DNA of 64,000 bases from Salmonella enterica subsp. enterica serovar Typhimurium str. LT2 (GCF_000006945.2 NC_003197.2:1674001-1738000), one strand, 5' to 3'; positions 10,071 to 18,174 are shown, counted from the stretch's first letter. Program-made: numbers and translations. The notes: a model not told the origin generated them from the sequence alone.

Positions 10071-12211
10071 CAAAACCGTTAAACACCACCCAGGCTGTTA
10101 TCGAGTGGGTTAACAACACGCGCCGTTACGCAACGCGACTGGATGACGAAGCCGACGCTCTGCTGGCGCAACTTACGCTTGCCGCGGCGGATGAGTCAGC
10201 GCTCAACGCCGCCTGCGCATCACATGGCTGCGTTGGTCTGTACGGGTATGCGCAATCCGCAAAAGCGCATCTGTTAACGACGCTATGCGGTAACGAGAAT
10301 GGCAAGCTGGAAATTATCACGCCGGACCGTGACTATGATTATTTCAGCCACATCAATCCGGGTCATGCGCCAGCGAATATGGCTATTCGCTTTACGCGCG
10401 ACATTTTTTCAAACGAGAGCGGCTGGCCGTTGCGCCTGCGCTTGATCAGTGAAGCCGAACTGGTGCAGATCTTTATTGCCTGGACCAGCTCGTCCCCCGT
10501 TTGTCGCCAGGTCGAAAAATCCATTATCACATCACGCCTGGAGAAATGGCAATCGCTTCGCCAACCGCAGCCCGTCCCCGGCGTTACCGCTGAAGAGGTA
10601 GCGACCATCGCGAGTTTCTGGCGCTCTTGCCTGCCGTCCGCCAGACAACATATTGATGATGCGACATGGCAACACTTTGCCTCGCTCTTGCCTGCGCTGG
10701 ATCTCACGACACGGGCGCACGCCTGGGCATTACTGTGGGGAGAGCAACCGGAGATCACCCAGCAATGGCTGGCGCTGGCGCATATGTTGCAACAAACCGG
10801 CCATGCCGGGGAACTGGCGGCGCCGCTCAGCCTGCTGGTCGATCATTTTGGCTTACCGGCGGAAAACTTCCTGACGCAAATGGCGCTAACCGCCAACGAT
10901 ACGCAAAGCGATGTGGTGGTGCATCCGGTTAAGGAAGGCCGACTGCTCAATGCGGTCAGCCTTTCGCTTGATTCTCTGGCGCTGCTTACCCGCGAACTGG
11001 TGCTAAGCGTTGAAAACAACGTACTGGATAACGTAGATTTACTGGATATTCCGGTCGCGCCAGACAGTCATCCTCATCCGTTATGGCGGGCGAAATTAGG
11101 TTGGATGCTGGCCCATTACCGCCAACAGGTACAGCCCGATGTTCTGGTGATTTGCAATGCTCTGGCATCTCGCTCGCAAACGTCCACTGCCGCCCATCAC
11201 TTACTGGAGTGGGTTAACGCCACGCAGCCGCAGCATGAATCAGCGTTACCCGGCGTCGTCTGGGCTATTACTCCACAGGATGCCCGTTTTGCCACCCAGC
11301 AAAATCTGGATGAAGCCGTCCAGCAGTTGATGGGTAAACCTGGCGTGCATTGGGGAACGTTGCAGGCGCTGGATAAACACAGTATGCAGCGTTTGGTGGA
11401 ATGGTTATCGCAGGCGACATCGGCACCACAGCGACAGGCGCGCTTACAGGCGTTACGCGAACAACTGCGAGGCCGCGTGCGCGATCTGTTACCGATGTTT
11501 GATGACGCGCGGCTACCGGTTGAAACCGTGATCCGGCGTCTTCAGGCCCAGGCCGCCAGACATGGCGACCTGCTGGCCGGGCTGTTACCGCCGGTACAGA
11601 ACTTCGAAGCGTTGCTGAGCACCCGACAGTCACGAGAAGAACAGGTCTGCGGTTTATTTAATGACGCGATCGATCTCTTTGCCGACGAACCAACGCGCGC
11701 TTCAGCGTCAGAAGGTCACGAAACAGGCTACCAGGCGCACAAAATGTGGATCAATCATCTGCGCCAGTGGGCCCACTGCCGGGATAATGCGCAGCGTCTG
11801 GGACTGGAACCGCAGATGCTCAACGCCGTGGCGGAGATTTTAATTACCGCCAGCTATCGCCTCGGTTTACCTCAGCAGTTACAGAAAACCATGCAGCGCG
11901 AGGAGGTGAGCGGCGCGCAGCTTCATGCCATCATTGGTAACTTCATCGCCTGGCTCGGCTACGCCAATATCGAGGAGGCCCAACGCCCGGCCAGCCGCGT
12001 TCAGAAAGGCGCAGCCATTTTCGCCGCAACACCGCGTTCGACAATGTTGCGTCTAACAAAGCTTGACGAACAGCCCGTTCATGCCGCCAGCCGCTATGTC
12101 TATGACTGGCTTGTTGCGCTGTATACCCTGGCCAATGAGAACGCAGGATATCGGCATCCGCAGGACGTTACCGACGTAGACAGAGCGCAATTAATTGCCC
12201 TGATAGCCTGA
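10067..12211 (+). CDS. srfC: SrfC, putative virulence factor with a degenerate P-loop-like segment
   Basis: A 714-residue cytoplasmic-looking protein with no signal peptide or clear membrane helix. Near the N-terminus, residues 57-70 read GLYGYAQSAKAHLL. This is placed and spaced like a dynamin-type P-loop (GxxxSGKS) but has A-K-A where G-K-S is expected. The rest is largely helical with many Gln/Leu/Ala-rich stretches (for example around 450-520). Translation is coupled to srfB by an ATGA overlap. It converges with ortT. The family is annotated only as putative virulence factor; a GTPase or GTPase-derived fold is my inference. Confidence 0.85.
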   Translation: MTKPLNTTQAVIEWVNNTRRYATRLDDEADALLAQLTLAAADESALNAACASHGCVGLYGYAQSAKAHLLTTLCGNENGKLEIITPDRDYDYFSHINPGHAPANMAIRFTRDIFSNESGWPLRLRLISEAELVQIFIAWTSSSPVCRQVEKSIITSRLEKWQSLRQPQPVPGVTAEEVATIASFWRSCLPSARQHIDDATWQHFASLLPALDLTTRAHAWALLWGEQPEITQQWLALAHMLQQTGHAGELAAPLSLLVDHFGLPAENFLTQMALTANDTQSDVVVHPVKEGRLLNAVSLSLDSLALLTRELVLSVENNVLDNVDLLDIPVAPDSHPHPLWRAKLGWMLAHYRQQVQPDVLVICNALASRSQTSTAAHHLLEWVNATQPQHESALPGVVWAITPQDARFATQQNLDEAVQQLMGKPGVHWGTLQALDKHSMQRLVEWLSQATSAPQRQARLQALREQLRGRVRDLLPMFDDARLPVETVIRRLQAQAARHGDLLAGLLPPVQNFEALLSTRQSREEQVCGLFNDAIDLFADEPTRASASEGHETGYQAHKMWINHLRQWAHCRDNAQRLGLEPQMLNAVAEILITASYRLGLPQQLQKTMQREEVSGAQLHAIIGNFIAWLGYANIEEAQRPASRVQKGAAIFAATPRSTMLRLTKLDEQPVHAASRYVYDWLVALYTLANENAGYRHPQDVTDVDRAQLIALIA

Positions 12212-12223
12212 CCTGGCGGAAAA

Positions 12224-12255
12224 ACCATGCCCGGTAACCTGTATCGGGCTTGAGG
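12224..12255 (-). terminator. Possible terminator between srfC and ortT
   Basis: GCCCG at 12229-12233 pairs with CGGGC at 12245-12249. Read on the minus strand, after the ortT stop, the stem is followed by ATGGTTTTT. The loop is long (11 bases), so this is a weak call. Confidence 0.35.
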
Positions 12256-12429
12256 TCAGAAAAGCGAAAACAGCAATGCGACGGGGAAACTTATCGGCCA
12301 TGTCGCGCCAACCAAAAAGGCGCTCAGGAAACGAATTCGTTTTTTGTCATGAGTCAAAAACCAGGTGATCAGGGATGATATCACCGCCATGACGGCGTAA
12401 AAAATTAATATCTTTTGAAAGAGGGTCAT
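12256..12429 (-). CDS. ortT: Orphan membrane toxin OrtT (YdcX), GhoT family
   Basis: The 57-residue form from the ATG at 12429 matches E. coli OrtT/YdcX in length, with the shared stretch HDKKRIRFLSAFLVGATWP. An open frame continues upstream to 12519 but that extension is not in the family. Two membrane helices are predicted (about residues 5-25 and 33-55). E. coli OrtT is a GhoT-like inner-membrane toxin without a partner antitoxin that lowers membrane potential and growth during amino-acid/folate stress. No antitoxin-like ORF is adjacent here either. Only a weak GGA precedes the start. Confidence 0.85.
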   Translation of the reverse strand: MTLFQKILIFYAVMAVISSLITWFLTHDKKRIRFLSAFLVGATWPISFPVALLFSLF

Positions 12430-12627
12430 ATCAGGCATCCACGCCAACCAGAGGAAAAAACGCGCGCAATATGCTCTTTTTATTTGACGCACATCAAGGT
12501 TTATCAGCCTTAACAGCAAAACGTTCTCAATGCACGGCTCCGCTCACAGAATATCCTGTTTAGGTATTATTGCGGATCTCGCCAACCCGTACTATACCCA
12601 TAGGGGTTATGATGAAAGGTGGCGAAA

Positions 12628-12723
12628 ATGAATGTTTCCAGTAAAACCGTCGTGCTGATTAATGTCTTTGCTGCTGCAGGACTTTTGGGTCTGATCTCGT
12701 TGAGATTCGGCTGGTTTGCTTGA
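12628..12723 (+). CDS. yncL: 31-residue stress-induced membrane protein YncL
   Basis: A short ORF starting MNVSSKTVVLINVF and ending LRFGWFA, matching E. coli YncL (31 residues, MNVSS...RFGWF) at most positions. It is a single-span hydrophobic small protein; E. coli YncL is in the inner membrane and accumulates under stress. AGGTGGCGAAA precedes the ATG, with the Shine-Dalgarno AGGTGG at 12618-12623. An ACCCATAGGGGT near-palindrome lies just upstream at 12596-12607. It is followed by a stem-loop. Function unknown. Confidence 0.88.
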   Translation: MNVSSKTVVLINVFAAAGLLGLISLRFGWFA

Positions 12724-12756
12724 GGTGTTCAACCTTTGAGTACTTGCTGCGCATGT

Positions 12757-12799
12757 TGGCGGGGAGGTCCCCCTCTCCGCCGACACCCGCCTATTTTTT
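12757..12799 (+). terminator. Likely intrinsic terminator after yncL
   Basis: GGCGGGGAGG (12758-12767) pairs imperfectly with CCTCTCCGCC (12772-12781), and TATTTTTTC follows about 10 bases later. The T-run is somewhat distant, hence moderate confidence. Confidence 0.5.
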
Positions 12800-12827
12800 C
12801 ACGATTTTTCTGAACAGTAAATGATCC

Positions 12828-14252
12828 TTAATGCTTAACCATGATGTGGCGGACAAGGGTGTAGTCTTCCAGACCATACAATGACATATCTTTGCCGTAT
12901 CCCGACTGTTTTTGCCCTCCATGCGGCATTTCGCTAACCAACATGAAATGGGTATTAATCCAGGTACAGCCATACTGCAATCTGGCGCTAAGCCGGTGCG
13001 CCCGCCCGACGTCCTGAGTCCAGACGGAGGATGCCAGACCATAGCGAGAATCGTTGGCCCACCTCAGAACCTGATCTTCATCATCAAAGACGGTTATACT
13101 GACCACCGGGCCGAAGACCTCGCGTTGCACGATGGCATCTTCCTGTTTTGCGTCTGCCAGCAACGTCGGAGCGAAATAGTAACCTTTACCTTCCGTTTGA
13201 CTTCCGCCAGTAATCACACGGATATGGCTGAGGGCCTTCGCCTCCTCTACAGCCGCTGTGACGCGCTTCAGGTGCGCCAGCGAACTTAACGGCCCCAGCT
13301 CTGTCGACTCATCCTCCGGCGCGCCCATTTTCAGGCTGCTCACTGCGTTCCCTAGCTTTTCGACCAGCGCATCATAGATACCGCGCTGCGCGTATATACG
13401 GCACGCCGCAGTACAATCCTGTCCGGCATTATAGAAACCAAAAGTCCGGACGCCCTGCGCCACCGCATCCAGATCGGCGTCATCAAAAACAATCACCGGG
13501 GCTTTACCACCGAGTTCCATATGCGTACGTTTTATCGCTGGCGCAGTATGGCGCAGAATATGCTCCCCGGTCGCGATAGAACCGGTTAAAGAGACCATGC
13601 GTACTTTTTCATGGCCGGTCAATACATCGCCAACAGTTTGCCCTCGTCCGAACAGGACATTGAGCACCCCCGGCGGAAAGATATCCTTCGCCAGCACGGC
13701 AAGTTTAAGCGCCGTCAGCGGCGTGATTTCAGAAGGCTTAATCACCACGCAGTTACCTGCCGCCAGCGCTGGCGCCAGCTTCCAGGCCGCCATCATGAGC
13801 GGATAATTCCACGGCGCGATAGAGGCAACCACGCCAATCGGATCCCGGCGGATCATCGACGTATGTCCTTCCAGATATTCGCCCGCCGCCAGCCCACTCA
13901 AACAACGGGCCGCGCCGGCAAAAAAGCGAAAGACATCCACGATTGCCGGAATTTCATCATTAATTACGCAGTGCAAAGGCTTACCGCAGTTTTGCGATTC
14001 AAGCCGGGCGAACTCAAGGGCGTTTTGCTCGATGCTGTCCGCCAGTTTTAACAGACATTCCGCCCGTGCTTTGGGTGTGGTCTGCCCCCATTCGGCAAAC
14101 GCGTTATCGGCGGCCTGCACTGCGGCGTCAACCTGCGCGGGCGACGCTTCCGCAATCTCAAGTATGACCTCGCCTGTCGCCGGGTTATAAACAGACTGCC
14201 TTTCTCCCTCGCCGTCCACCAGCACGCCATTAATCAGTAATTGATATTGCAT
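12828..14252 (-). CDS. patD: Gamma-aminobutyraldehyde dehydrogenase PatD (YdcW)
   Basis: NAD-dependent aldehyde dehydrogenase, 474 residues from the ATG at 14252 (GGGAAAA upstream; an upstream in-frame start at 14273 is less likely). It oxidises 4-aminobutanal to GABA in putrescine degradation. Visible: APWNYPLMMAAWKLAPAL, the catalytic Glu segment MELGGKAPV, and the catalytic Cys in YNAGQDCTAACRIYA. In E. coli patD is the last gene of ydcSTUV-patD; here the transporter genes are missing and ydcR lies directly upstream on the same strand across 135 bp. Confidence 0.93.
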   Translation of the reverse strand: MQYQLLINGVLVDGEGERQSVYNPATGEVILEIAEASPAQVDAAVQAADNAFAEWGQTTPKARAECLLKLADSIEQNALEFARLESQNCGKPLHCVINDEIPAIVDVFRFFAGAARCLSGLAAGEYLEGHTSMIRRDPIGVVASIAPWNYPLMMAAWKLAPALAAGNCVVIKPSEITPLTALKLAVLAKDIFPPGVLNVLFGRGQTVGDVLTGHEKVRMVSLTGSIATGEHILRHTAPAIKRTHMELGGKAPVIVFDDADLDAVAQGVRTFGFYNAGQDCTAACRIYAQRGIYDALVEKLGNAVSSLKMGAPEDESTELGPLSSLAHLKRVTAAVEEAKALSHIRVITGGSQTEGKGYYFAPTLLADAKQEDAIVQREVFGPVVSITVFDDEDQVLRWANDSRYGLASSVWTQDVGRAHRLSARLQYGCTWINTHFMLVSEMPHGGQKQSGYGKDMSLYGLEDYTLVRHIMVKH

Positions 14253-14387
14253 AGCATTTTCCCATATCGTCATTAATCGATTTCCGGCGAACGGGCCGCC
14301 GCTTTCCTAAAAATAGACGGCGCGCCAGATGCTCACCCGGCACACTCGGGAAATTTAGTCAGGTTGTGAGCTGACACGCATTCCACC

Positions 14388-15812
14388 TCACACAAGGCTT
14401 TTAGCGCTCAGCATCTCGCGAATCAGGCTGCCAAGCTGTTTTACGGCCTGTTCTTCCCGTTCTCCCCAATGCCATGCGGTGTTAAAACGAAAGAAACGCG
14501 TCCAGGCGCCGGACGTTGAAAACATTTTCCCCGGCGCGATACTGATAAGGTGTTCAAGCGCTTTGGCGCTAAGTTCACCGGCATCAAGCTGCTCAGGTAG
14601 CTCCAGCCAAAGAAAATAACCGCTATCGTTATGGTGAATTTTTACTTCCGCCGGGAGATGGCGCAAAAGGGTTTGCCAGGCTTGCTGTTTACGTTCGGCA
14701 AGCTGCCTTCGCAATCGTCGCAGATGCGCGTCATATCGACGTGTCGAGAGATAATCCACTAACGCCAATTGCATGGGGGAACTGGTGGATAATGTGCTCA
14801 TTAACTGCAAACGCTGAATTTGTCTGGCATGGCTTCCTCCCGCAACCCAGCCAATGCGAAAACCGGGAACCAGACATTTGGAAAAAGACGAACAATGCAA
14901 CACGGTATCGTCGCGATCCCATGCTTTGGCAGGCAGAGGTTTCTCGCGGCCAAAGTAGAGTTCGCTATAAACATCGTCTTCAATTAGCGTCACGTTATGG
15001 TGCGTGAGTAACGCAACCAGCCGCGCTTTTTTCTCAGCACTCAGCGTGAACCCTAACGGATTCTGGCTGTTGGTCATTAACCAGCACGCTTTCACCGGAT
15101 ATTCCTGTAACGCCTGTTCCAGCGCCATAAGATCGATACCTTCTTTAACATCGGTAGGTATCGACAACGCTTTCAGGCGCAATCGCTCCAGGGCCTGTAG
15201 CGCACCGTAGAAACAGGGGTTCTCCACCACCACCCAGTCTCCCGGCGCCGTCACCGCCTGTAAACTAAGATTCAACGCTTCCAGCGCGCCGGCGGTAATG
15301 ACAATCTCGTCAGGAGAAACGGTAATCCCCTGCTGCGCGTAACGGCGTGCTATCGCATAGCGCAATTCTGCATTACCTGGCGGCAAGTTTTCGATGACGC
15401 TCATTGCCGTCGCGGTTTTGCTGACCTGCGCCAGAGAGCGGTTCAATTGCGGCAAGGGAAACAGACGCGGATCGGGAAACGCTGAGGCAAAGGGCACCAC
15501 AGAGGTATCACGGCTCGCCTGCAGCATCTCAAAAATATAGGTATTGATATCTACGGCTTCATCCCGAATAACGTGCGCTGCCGTCGCGACTGACCGACAA
15601 ACCGGATGCGGCGCGACATAATAACCAGATTGCGGACGGGCGATAATCCGTCCCTGACTTTCCAGCAACTGGTACGCATGACCGACAGTCATAAAACTCA
15701 TGCCGCTACTGGCGACCTGCTCCCTCAGCGAGGGTAATCGATCGCCGGGTTGCCAAACGCCAGAGGCGATTTGTTCTCTAATTTGCTCCGCCAGACGTTG
15801 ATATTTTTTCAT
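14388..15812 (-). CDS. ydcR: MocR/PdxR-type regulator YdcR (GntR HTH fused to aminotransferase fold)
   Basis: A 474-residue fusion. An N-terminal GntR winged helix (about 1-70) is followed by a fold-type I aminotransferase-like domain. The PLP lysine is in HCSSFSKCLVPGFRIGW, and NPCFYGALQALERL, NSQNPLGFTL and EDDVYSELYFG are further PLP-fold motifs. E. coli YdcR has the same layout. Expected to bind PLP and regulate neighbouring genes, perhaps patD. The final residues differ from E. coli, with a slight C-terminal extension. Confidence 0.9.
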   Translation of the reverse strand: MKKYQRLAEQIREQIASGVWQPGDRLPSLREQVASSGMSFMTVGHAYQLLESQGRIIARPQSGYYVAPHPVCRSVATAAHVIRDEAVDINTYIFEMLQASRDTSVVPFASAFPDPRLFPLPQLNRSLAQVSKTATAMSVIENLPPGNAELRYAIARRYAQQGITVSPDEIVITAGALEALNLSLQAVTAPGDWVVVENPCFYGALQALERLRLKALSIPTDVKEGIDLMALEQALQEYPVKACWLMTNSQNPLGFTLSAEKKARLVALLTHHNVTLIEDDVYSELYFGREKPLPAKAWDRDDTVLHCSSFSKCLVPGFRIGWVAGGSHARQIQRLQLMSTLSTSSPMQLALVDYLSTRRYDAHLRRLRRQLAERKQQAWQTLLRHLPAEVKIHHNDSGYFLWLELPEQLDAGELSAKALEHLISIAPGKMFSTSGAWTRFFRFNTAWHWGEREEQAVKQLGSLIREMLSAKSLV

Positions 15813-15947
15813 TATTCGATCTCATTGAGCGCTGCTTGCAGGTGGCAACCGCAGTGTATATCAGTTGTTAAAATTAACAATGATTTGCTAACTGTTATGG
15901 TGCTTTCCAACAGGCGTAATGATTAGATTTCGCAACAAAACGCCGTT

Positions 15948-16718
15948 TCAGGGTCTCTGCTTAACGGGAAAGTCAAACCAAGTGTTCGGGTATGGTTCAT
16001 GAGTAAGAGAGAAGTGCCACCATTCAGTATCCAGTGGCGTAAAACCCGCATCACGCATCAATGTTTGTAATAACAACCTATTTGCGCGTTGCTGAGCGGT
16101 AAGTATGACATTATCGGGATGGGATAACGGACTAAAACAGTCAAAGCCGGTACCAAAATCCAGACTATTATCTGGCGAGCGTTGCGCCGCGGACGCAGTA
16201 CAATTCACCAGTGGTCGTCCGGGATCGTATATTGGTATTTTACTGTCAAGTGGAACAATCGTTAGATCAAGCGTACTTCCCCGACTGTGGCCGGATCTGG
16301 CGGCAAGATAACCTTCCTCAAACAGACGATTTTTCTCTACCTGCGGATAAAATTCGTTTTTCATTTGGTTTTGAGAAGGATCTTTGGCCCACGCGATAAA
16401 GTCGTTCACTGCGCTTTGCGGACGGTAGCAATCATATATTTTTAAGGTAAGTCCGAAGGGGCGTAAACGATCGGCGACCTGCTTCACTGCGTTCGCGGCT
16501 GGTCGTGTTAACAGGCAAACAGGCGCGTTATAGCCTTTAATGGGGCGACCAATAAAGTTATGGGAACTGAAGTATCGCATGTCTACCTGTACGTCGGGGG
16601 CGACCGTAGTAATATCGACAAAGTCTTTTGGCTGGTGGAGATCAATATGGTTTTCAGCTGACATTGCCTGAACGGACAACAGGCTGAACAGGAGGAAAGA
16701 AGATACGCATTTTACCAT
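15948..16718 (-). CDS. pcgL: Periplasmic D-alanyl-D-alanine dipeptidase PcgL (VanX family)
   Basis: Zinc dipeptidase of 256 residues that hydrolyses D-Ala-D-Ala. A Sec signal peptide covers about residues 1-21 (ending VQAMSA). VanX-type metal and catalytic residues are present: SGHSRGSTLD (His144, Asp151), EWWHFS (Glu232, His235) and Arg99 in YDCYRP. GAGGTG lies before the ATG at 16718. In Salmonella this is a PhoP-controlled gene (STM1599, also called pdgL). Released D-Ala could be a substrate for the DalS transporter at 49.9 kb (inference). Confidence 0.93.
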   Translation of the reverse strand: MVKCVSSFLLFSLLSVQAMSAENHIDLHQPKDFVDITTVAPDVQVDMRYFSSHNFIGRPIKGYNAPVCLLTRPAANAVKQVADRLRPFGLTLKIYDCYRPQSAVNDFIAWAKDPSQNQMKNEFYPQVEKNRLFEEGYLAARSGHSRGSTLDLTIVPLDSKIPIYDPGRPLVNCTASAAQRSPDNSLDFGTGFDCFSPLSHPDNVILTAQQRANRLLLQTLMRDAGFTPLDTEWWHFSLTHEPYPNTWFDFPVKQRP

Positions 16719-16787
16719 ATGTTACACCTCGCGAGAGTCACAGGGGTGATTATGTATTTGAGCAGGTAAAGATTAGCGGACACCGCT

Positions 16788-16810
16788 TAAACAGATGGTT
16801 AAAATAAACA
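16788..16810 (-). promoter_or_regulatory. Candidate PhoP half-sites upstream of pcgL
   Basis: On the minus strand TGTTTA occurs twice (16805-16810 and 16788-16793), 70-92 bases before the pcgL start. PhoP boxes are TGTTTA-type hexamers, but the usual period is 11 bases; here it is 17, so only one may be used. Supported mainly by the known PhoP control of pcgL. Confidence 0.35.
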
Positions 16811-16888
16811 TCTTTCCCCCTGTAATCTGTGCCTTATCACAAACGGAGAGTTTATATTTTGCTTATACGACCACTGCGCCTCCTGTTC

Positions 16889-16958
16889 TATACCCAAAAT
16901 AATTCGAGTTGCGTAAAGGCGGCAAGGGAGTGAGTCTCAGGAGCACAGATAACGATGT
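16889..16958. repeat. Copy of a dispersed enterobacterial intergenic repeat (partial)
   Basis: The stretch begins TATACCCAAAATAATTCGAG and continues as GGCGGCAAGGGAGTGAGTCT. This is the left part of an intergenic repeat I recognise from many Salmonella, Klebsiella and Serratia loci. The usual right-hand inverted end (with TTGAAGTATGACGGGTATA) is not visible, so the copy looks truncated. Confidence 0.5.
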
Positions 16959-16976
16959 GTTTTCACAAAGGCGAGT

Positions 16977-17207
16977 CTACCTGACCAGAAAGGTCATTTG
17001 ATAATCAGTAGTACAGTTGTTGTCGCCTTCCATAACTAAATAACATTGTTTCGCCAAAGATAAGACCACTATATAGTCAGGAAGGCAATTAGTGAGGAAC
17101 ACGTCGATTGTCGGCGATAATGCACTGAAATTACGATTCACTGCAGTTGTGCAAACACATAGAATCCCCCTCGAACCGAGATAATTCGGTCTGCTGGTCA
17201 TAGCCAT
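16977..17207 (-). CDS. Uncharacterised short ORF downstream of ugtL (STM1600-like)
   Basis: An open frame of 76 codons beginning 32 bp after the ugtL stop on the same strand. No Shine-Dalgarno is visible at the ATG (17207). The protein has five Cys (17, 19, 41, 55, 64), no signal peptide, and a pattern like the C-terminal part of an exported protein (PTIDVFLTNCLPDYIVVLSL, then NNCTTDYQMTF). It may be a real Salmonella gene in a ugtL operon or the 3' remnant of a larger gene. I do not recognise a family. Confidence 0.4.
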   Translation of the reverse strand: MAMTSRPNYLGSRGILCVCTTAVNRNFSALSPTIDVFLTNCLPDYIVVLSLAKQCYLVMEGDNNCTTDYQMTFLVR

Positions 17208-17239
17208 TATTCAGTAAGACCGCAGGTTGCAGCGGCGGA

Positions 17240-17638
17240 TCACGGGCGTGAAGAAACATCCTGTGCCCCAAATTTTTTGGACAAGCGCTGAACCTGCCGT
17301 ATACTTTTACTTAACGTACACTCCGCCATAAAAATAAACCCTGCGATGATACCGTAATGCCATAGGCATAACTTAAGGATATGCCATAAATCAAGCGAAG
17401 CATGATTTAACTTCTCAGTAATTGCGATAGTCTGTACAAATATTATGGGATGAAATAATAAGATGCCTAACAAAAATATCCCTGCCACGATCATGGCAAG
17501 TAACTGAAAAAAAGCCCATCCGATAACGAAACGGTAAAGTAACAGCAATAATAGCCGTCCACATTTCCTTAGCCATTCTGACTGCAAAATGCCCCAGGAT
17601 GCTGTCTTTTCGTGAATTTCACCATCTGATTTCTTCAT
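17240..17638 (-). CDS. ugtL: Inner-membrane protein UgtL (PhoP/SlyA-dependent peptide resistance)
   Basis: A 132-residue protein with about three hydrophobic spans (LLLLLLYRFVIGWAFFQLLA, IVAGIFLLGILLF and HYGIIAGFIFMAECTL) and a basic C-terminus ending QDVSSRP. It matches Salmonella UgtL, which promotes resistance to antimicrobial peptides such as magainin 2 and polymyxin B, is tied to lipid A modification and PhoQ activation, and requires PhoP and SlyA for expression. GAGGAGG precedes the ATG. Strongly AT-rich surroundings indicate horizontal origin. Confidence 0.93.
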   Translation of the reverse strand: MKKSDGEIHEKTASWGILQSEWLRKCGRLLLLLLYRFVIGWAFFQLLAMIVAGIFLLGILLFHPIIFVQTIAITEKLNHASLDLWHILKLCLWHYGIIAGFIFMAECTLSKSIRQVQRLSKKFGAQDVSSRP

Positions 17639-18001
17639 TTTGAGCCTCCTCGCAGGTTTTTATAATTTTATCGCCCAACTGGAAACAAAGCCGTCAGCTA
17701 ATCGTTACAACAAATATAATTAAGACAAAAACTAAAGAGTAAGATATTTATATCATAAGCACTATCAGTATTGGCCTTCTGCCCTACCGCTAAACATCTC
17801 ATTGTTGTTAGCCTAATAATACTTTTAGTTTAACTTCTTATAAGACAATTTCTACACGGTTGAGCAACTATTTACTTTCTCTAAAAATAATATAGTGCGT
17901 AATTAATCATTACTCATAGTACATGATGATGTGAGAATTAAGAAAACCGTTTTACTTTCATTCGTTTTATCTGACATATTTCATGGCCAGGAGGCGTGGG
18001 C
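17639..18001. other. AT-rich divergent regulatory region between ugtL and sifB
   Basis: Very AT-rich sequence between divergently transcribed ugtL and sifB; a plausible H-NS-bound region carrying PhoP/SlyA and SsrB control elements. A partial SlyA-like half-site TTAGC is present on the minus strand near 17695-17705. No exact operator can be assigned by eye. Confidence 0.4.
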
Positions 18002-18088
18002 ATGACTAAAGCTACGGGTCGATTTGAACAATTGAACAATAATGTTGACGGTTCAGGACAAAGCAAAAATCAGGTGTTTCACCGATAG
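18002..18088 (+). CDS. Candidate 28-residue small protein upstream of sifB
   Basis: ATG at 18002 preceded by a perfect AGGAGG at 17989-17994 with 7-base spacing, then 28 codons to TAG. The product is hydrophilic (starts MTKATGRFEQLNNN, ends QVFHR) with no membrane span. It ends 86 bp before the sifB ATG, which itself lacks a good Shine-Dalgarno. It could be a small protein, a leader peptide or the remnant of another gene. Support is the ribosome binding site only. Confidence 0.35.
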   Translation: MTKATGRFEQLNNNVDGSGQSKNQVFHR

Positions 18089-18174
18089 GCAAACCGATGG
18101 GCAACATGGGATAATATTTCGAATACCACCTATTCCAGTAATGAAGTATCATATAATCACTTGTGGTCTACATT

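Noticed and set aside
12430..12519. N-terminal extension of ortT
   Set aside because: The family protein begins at the internal Met (12429) and the extension runs over the presumed promoter.
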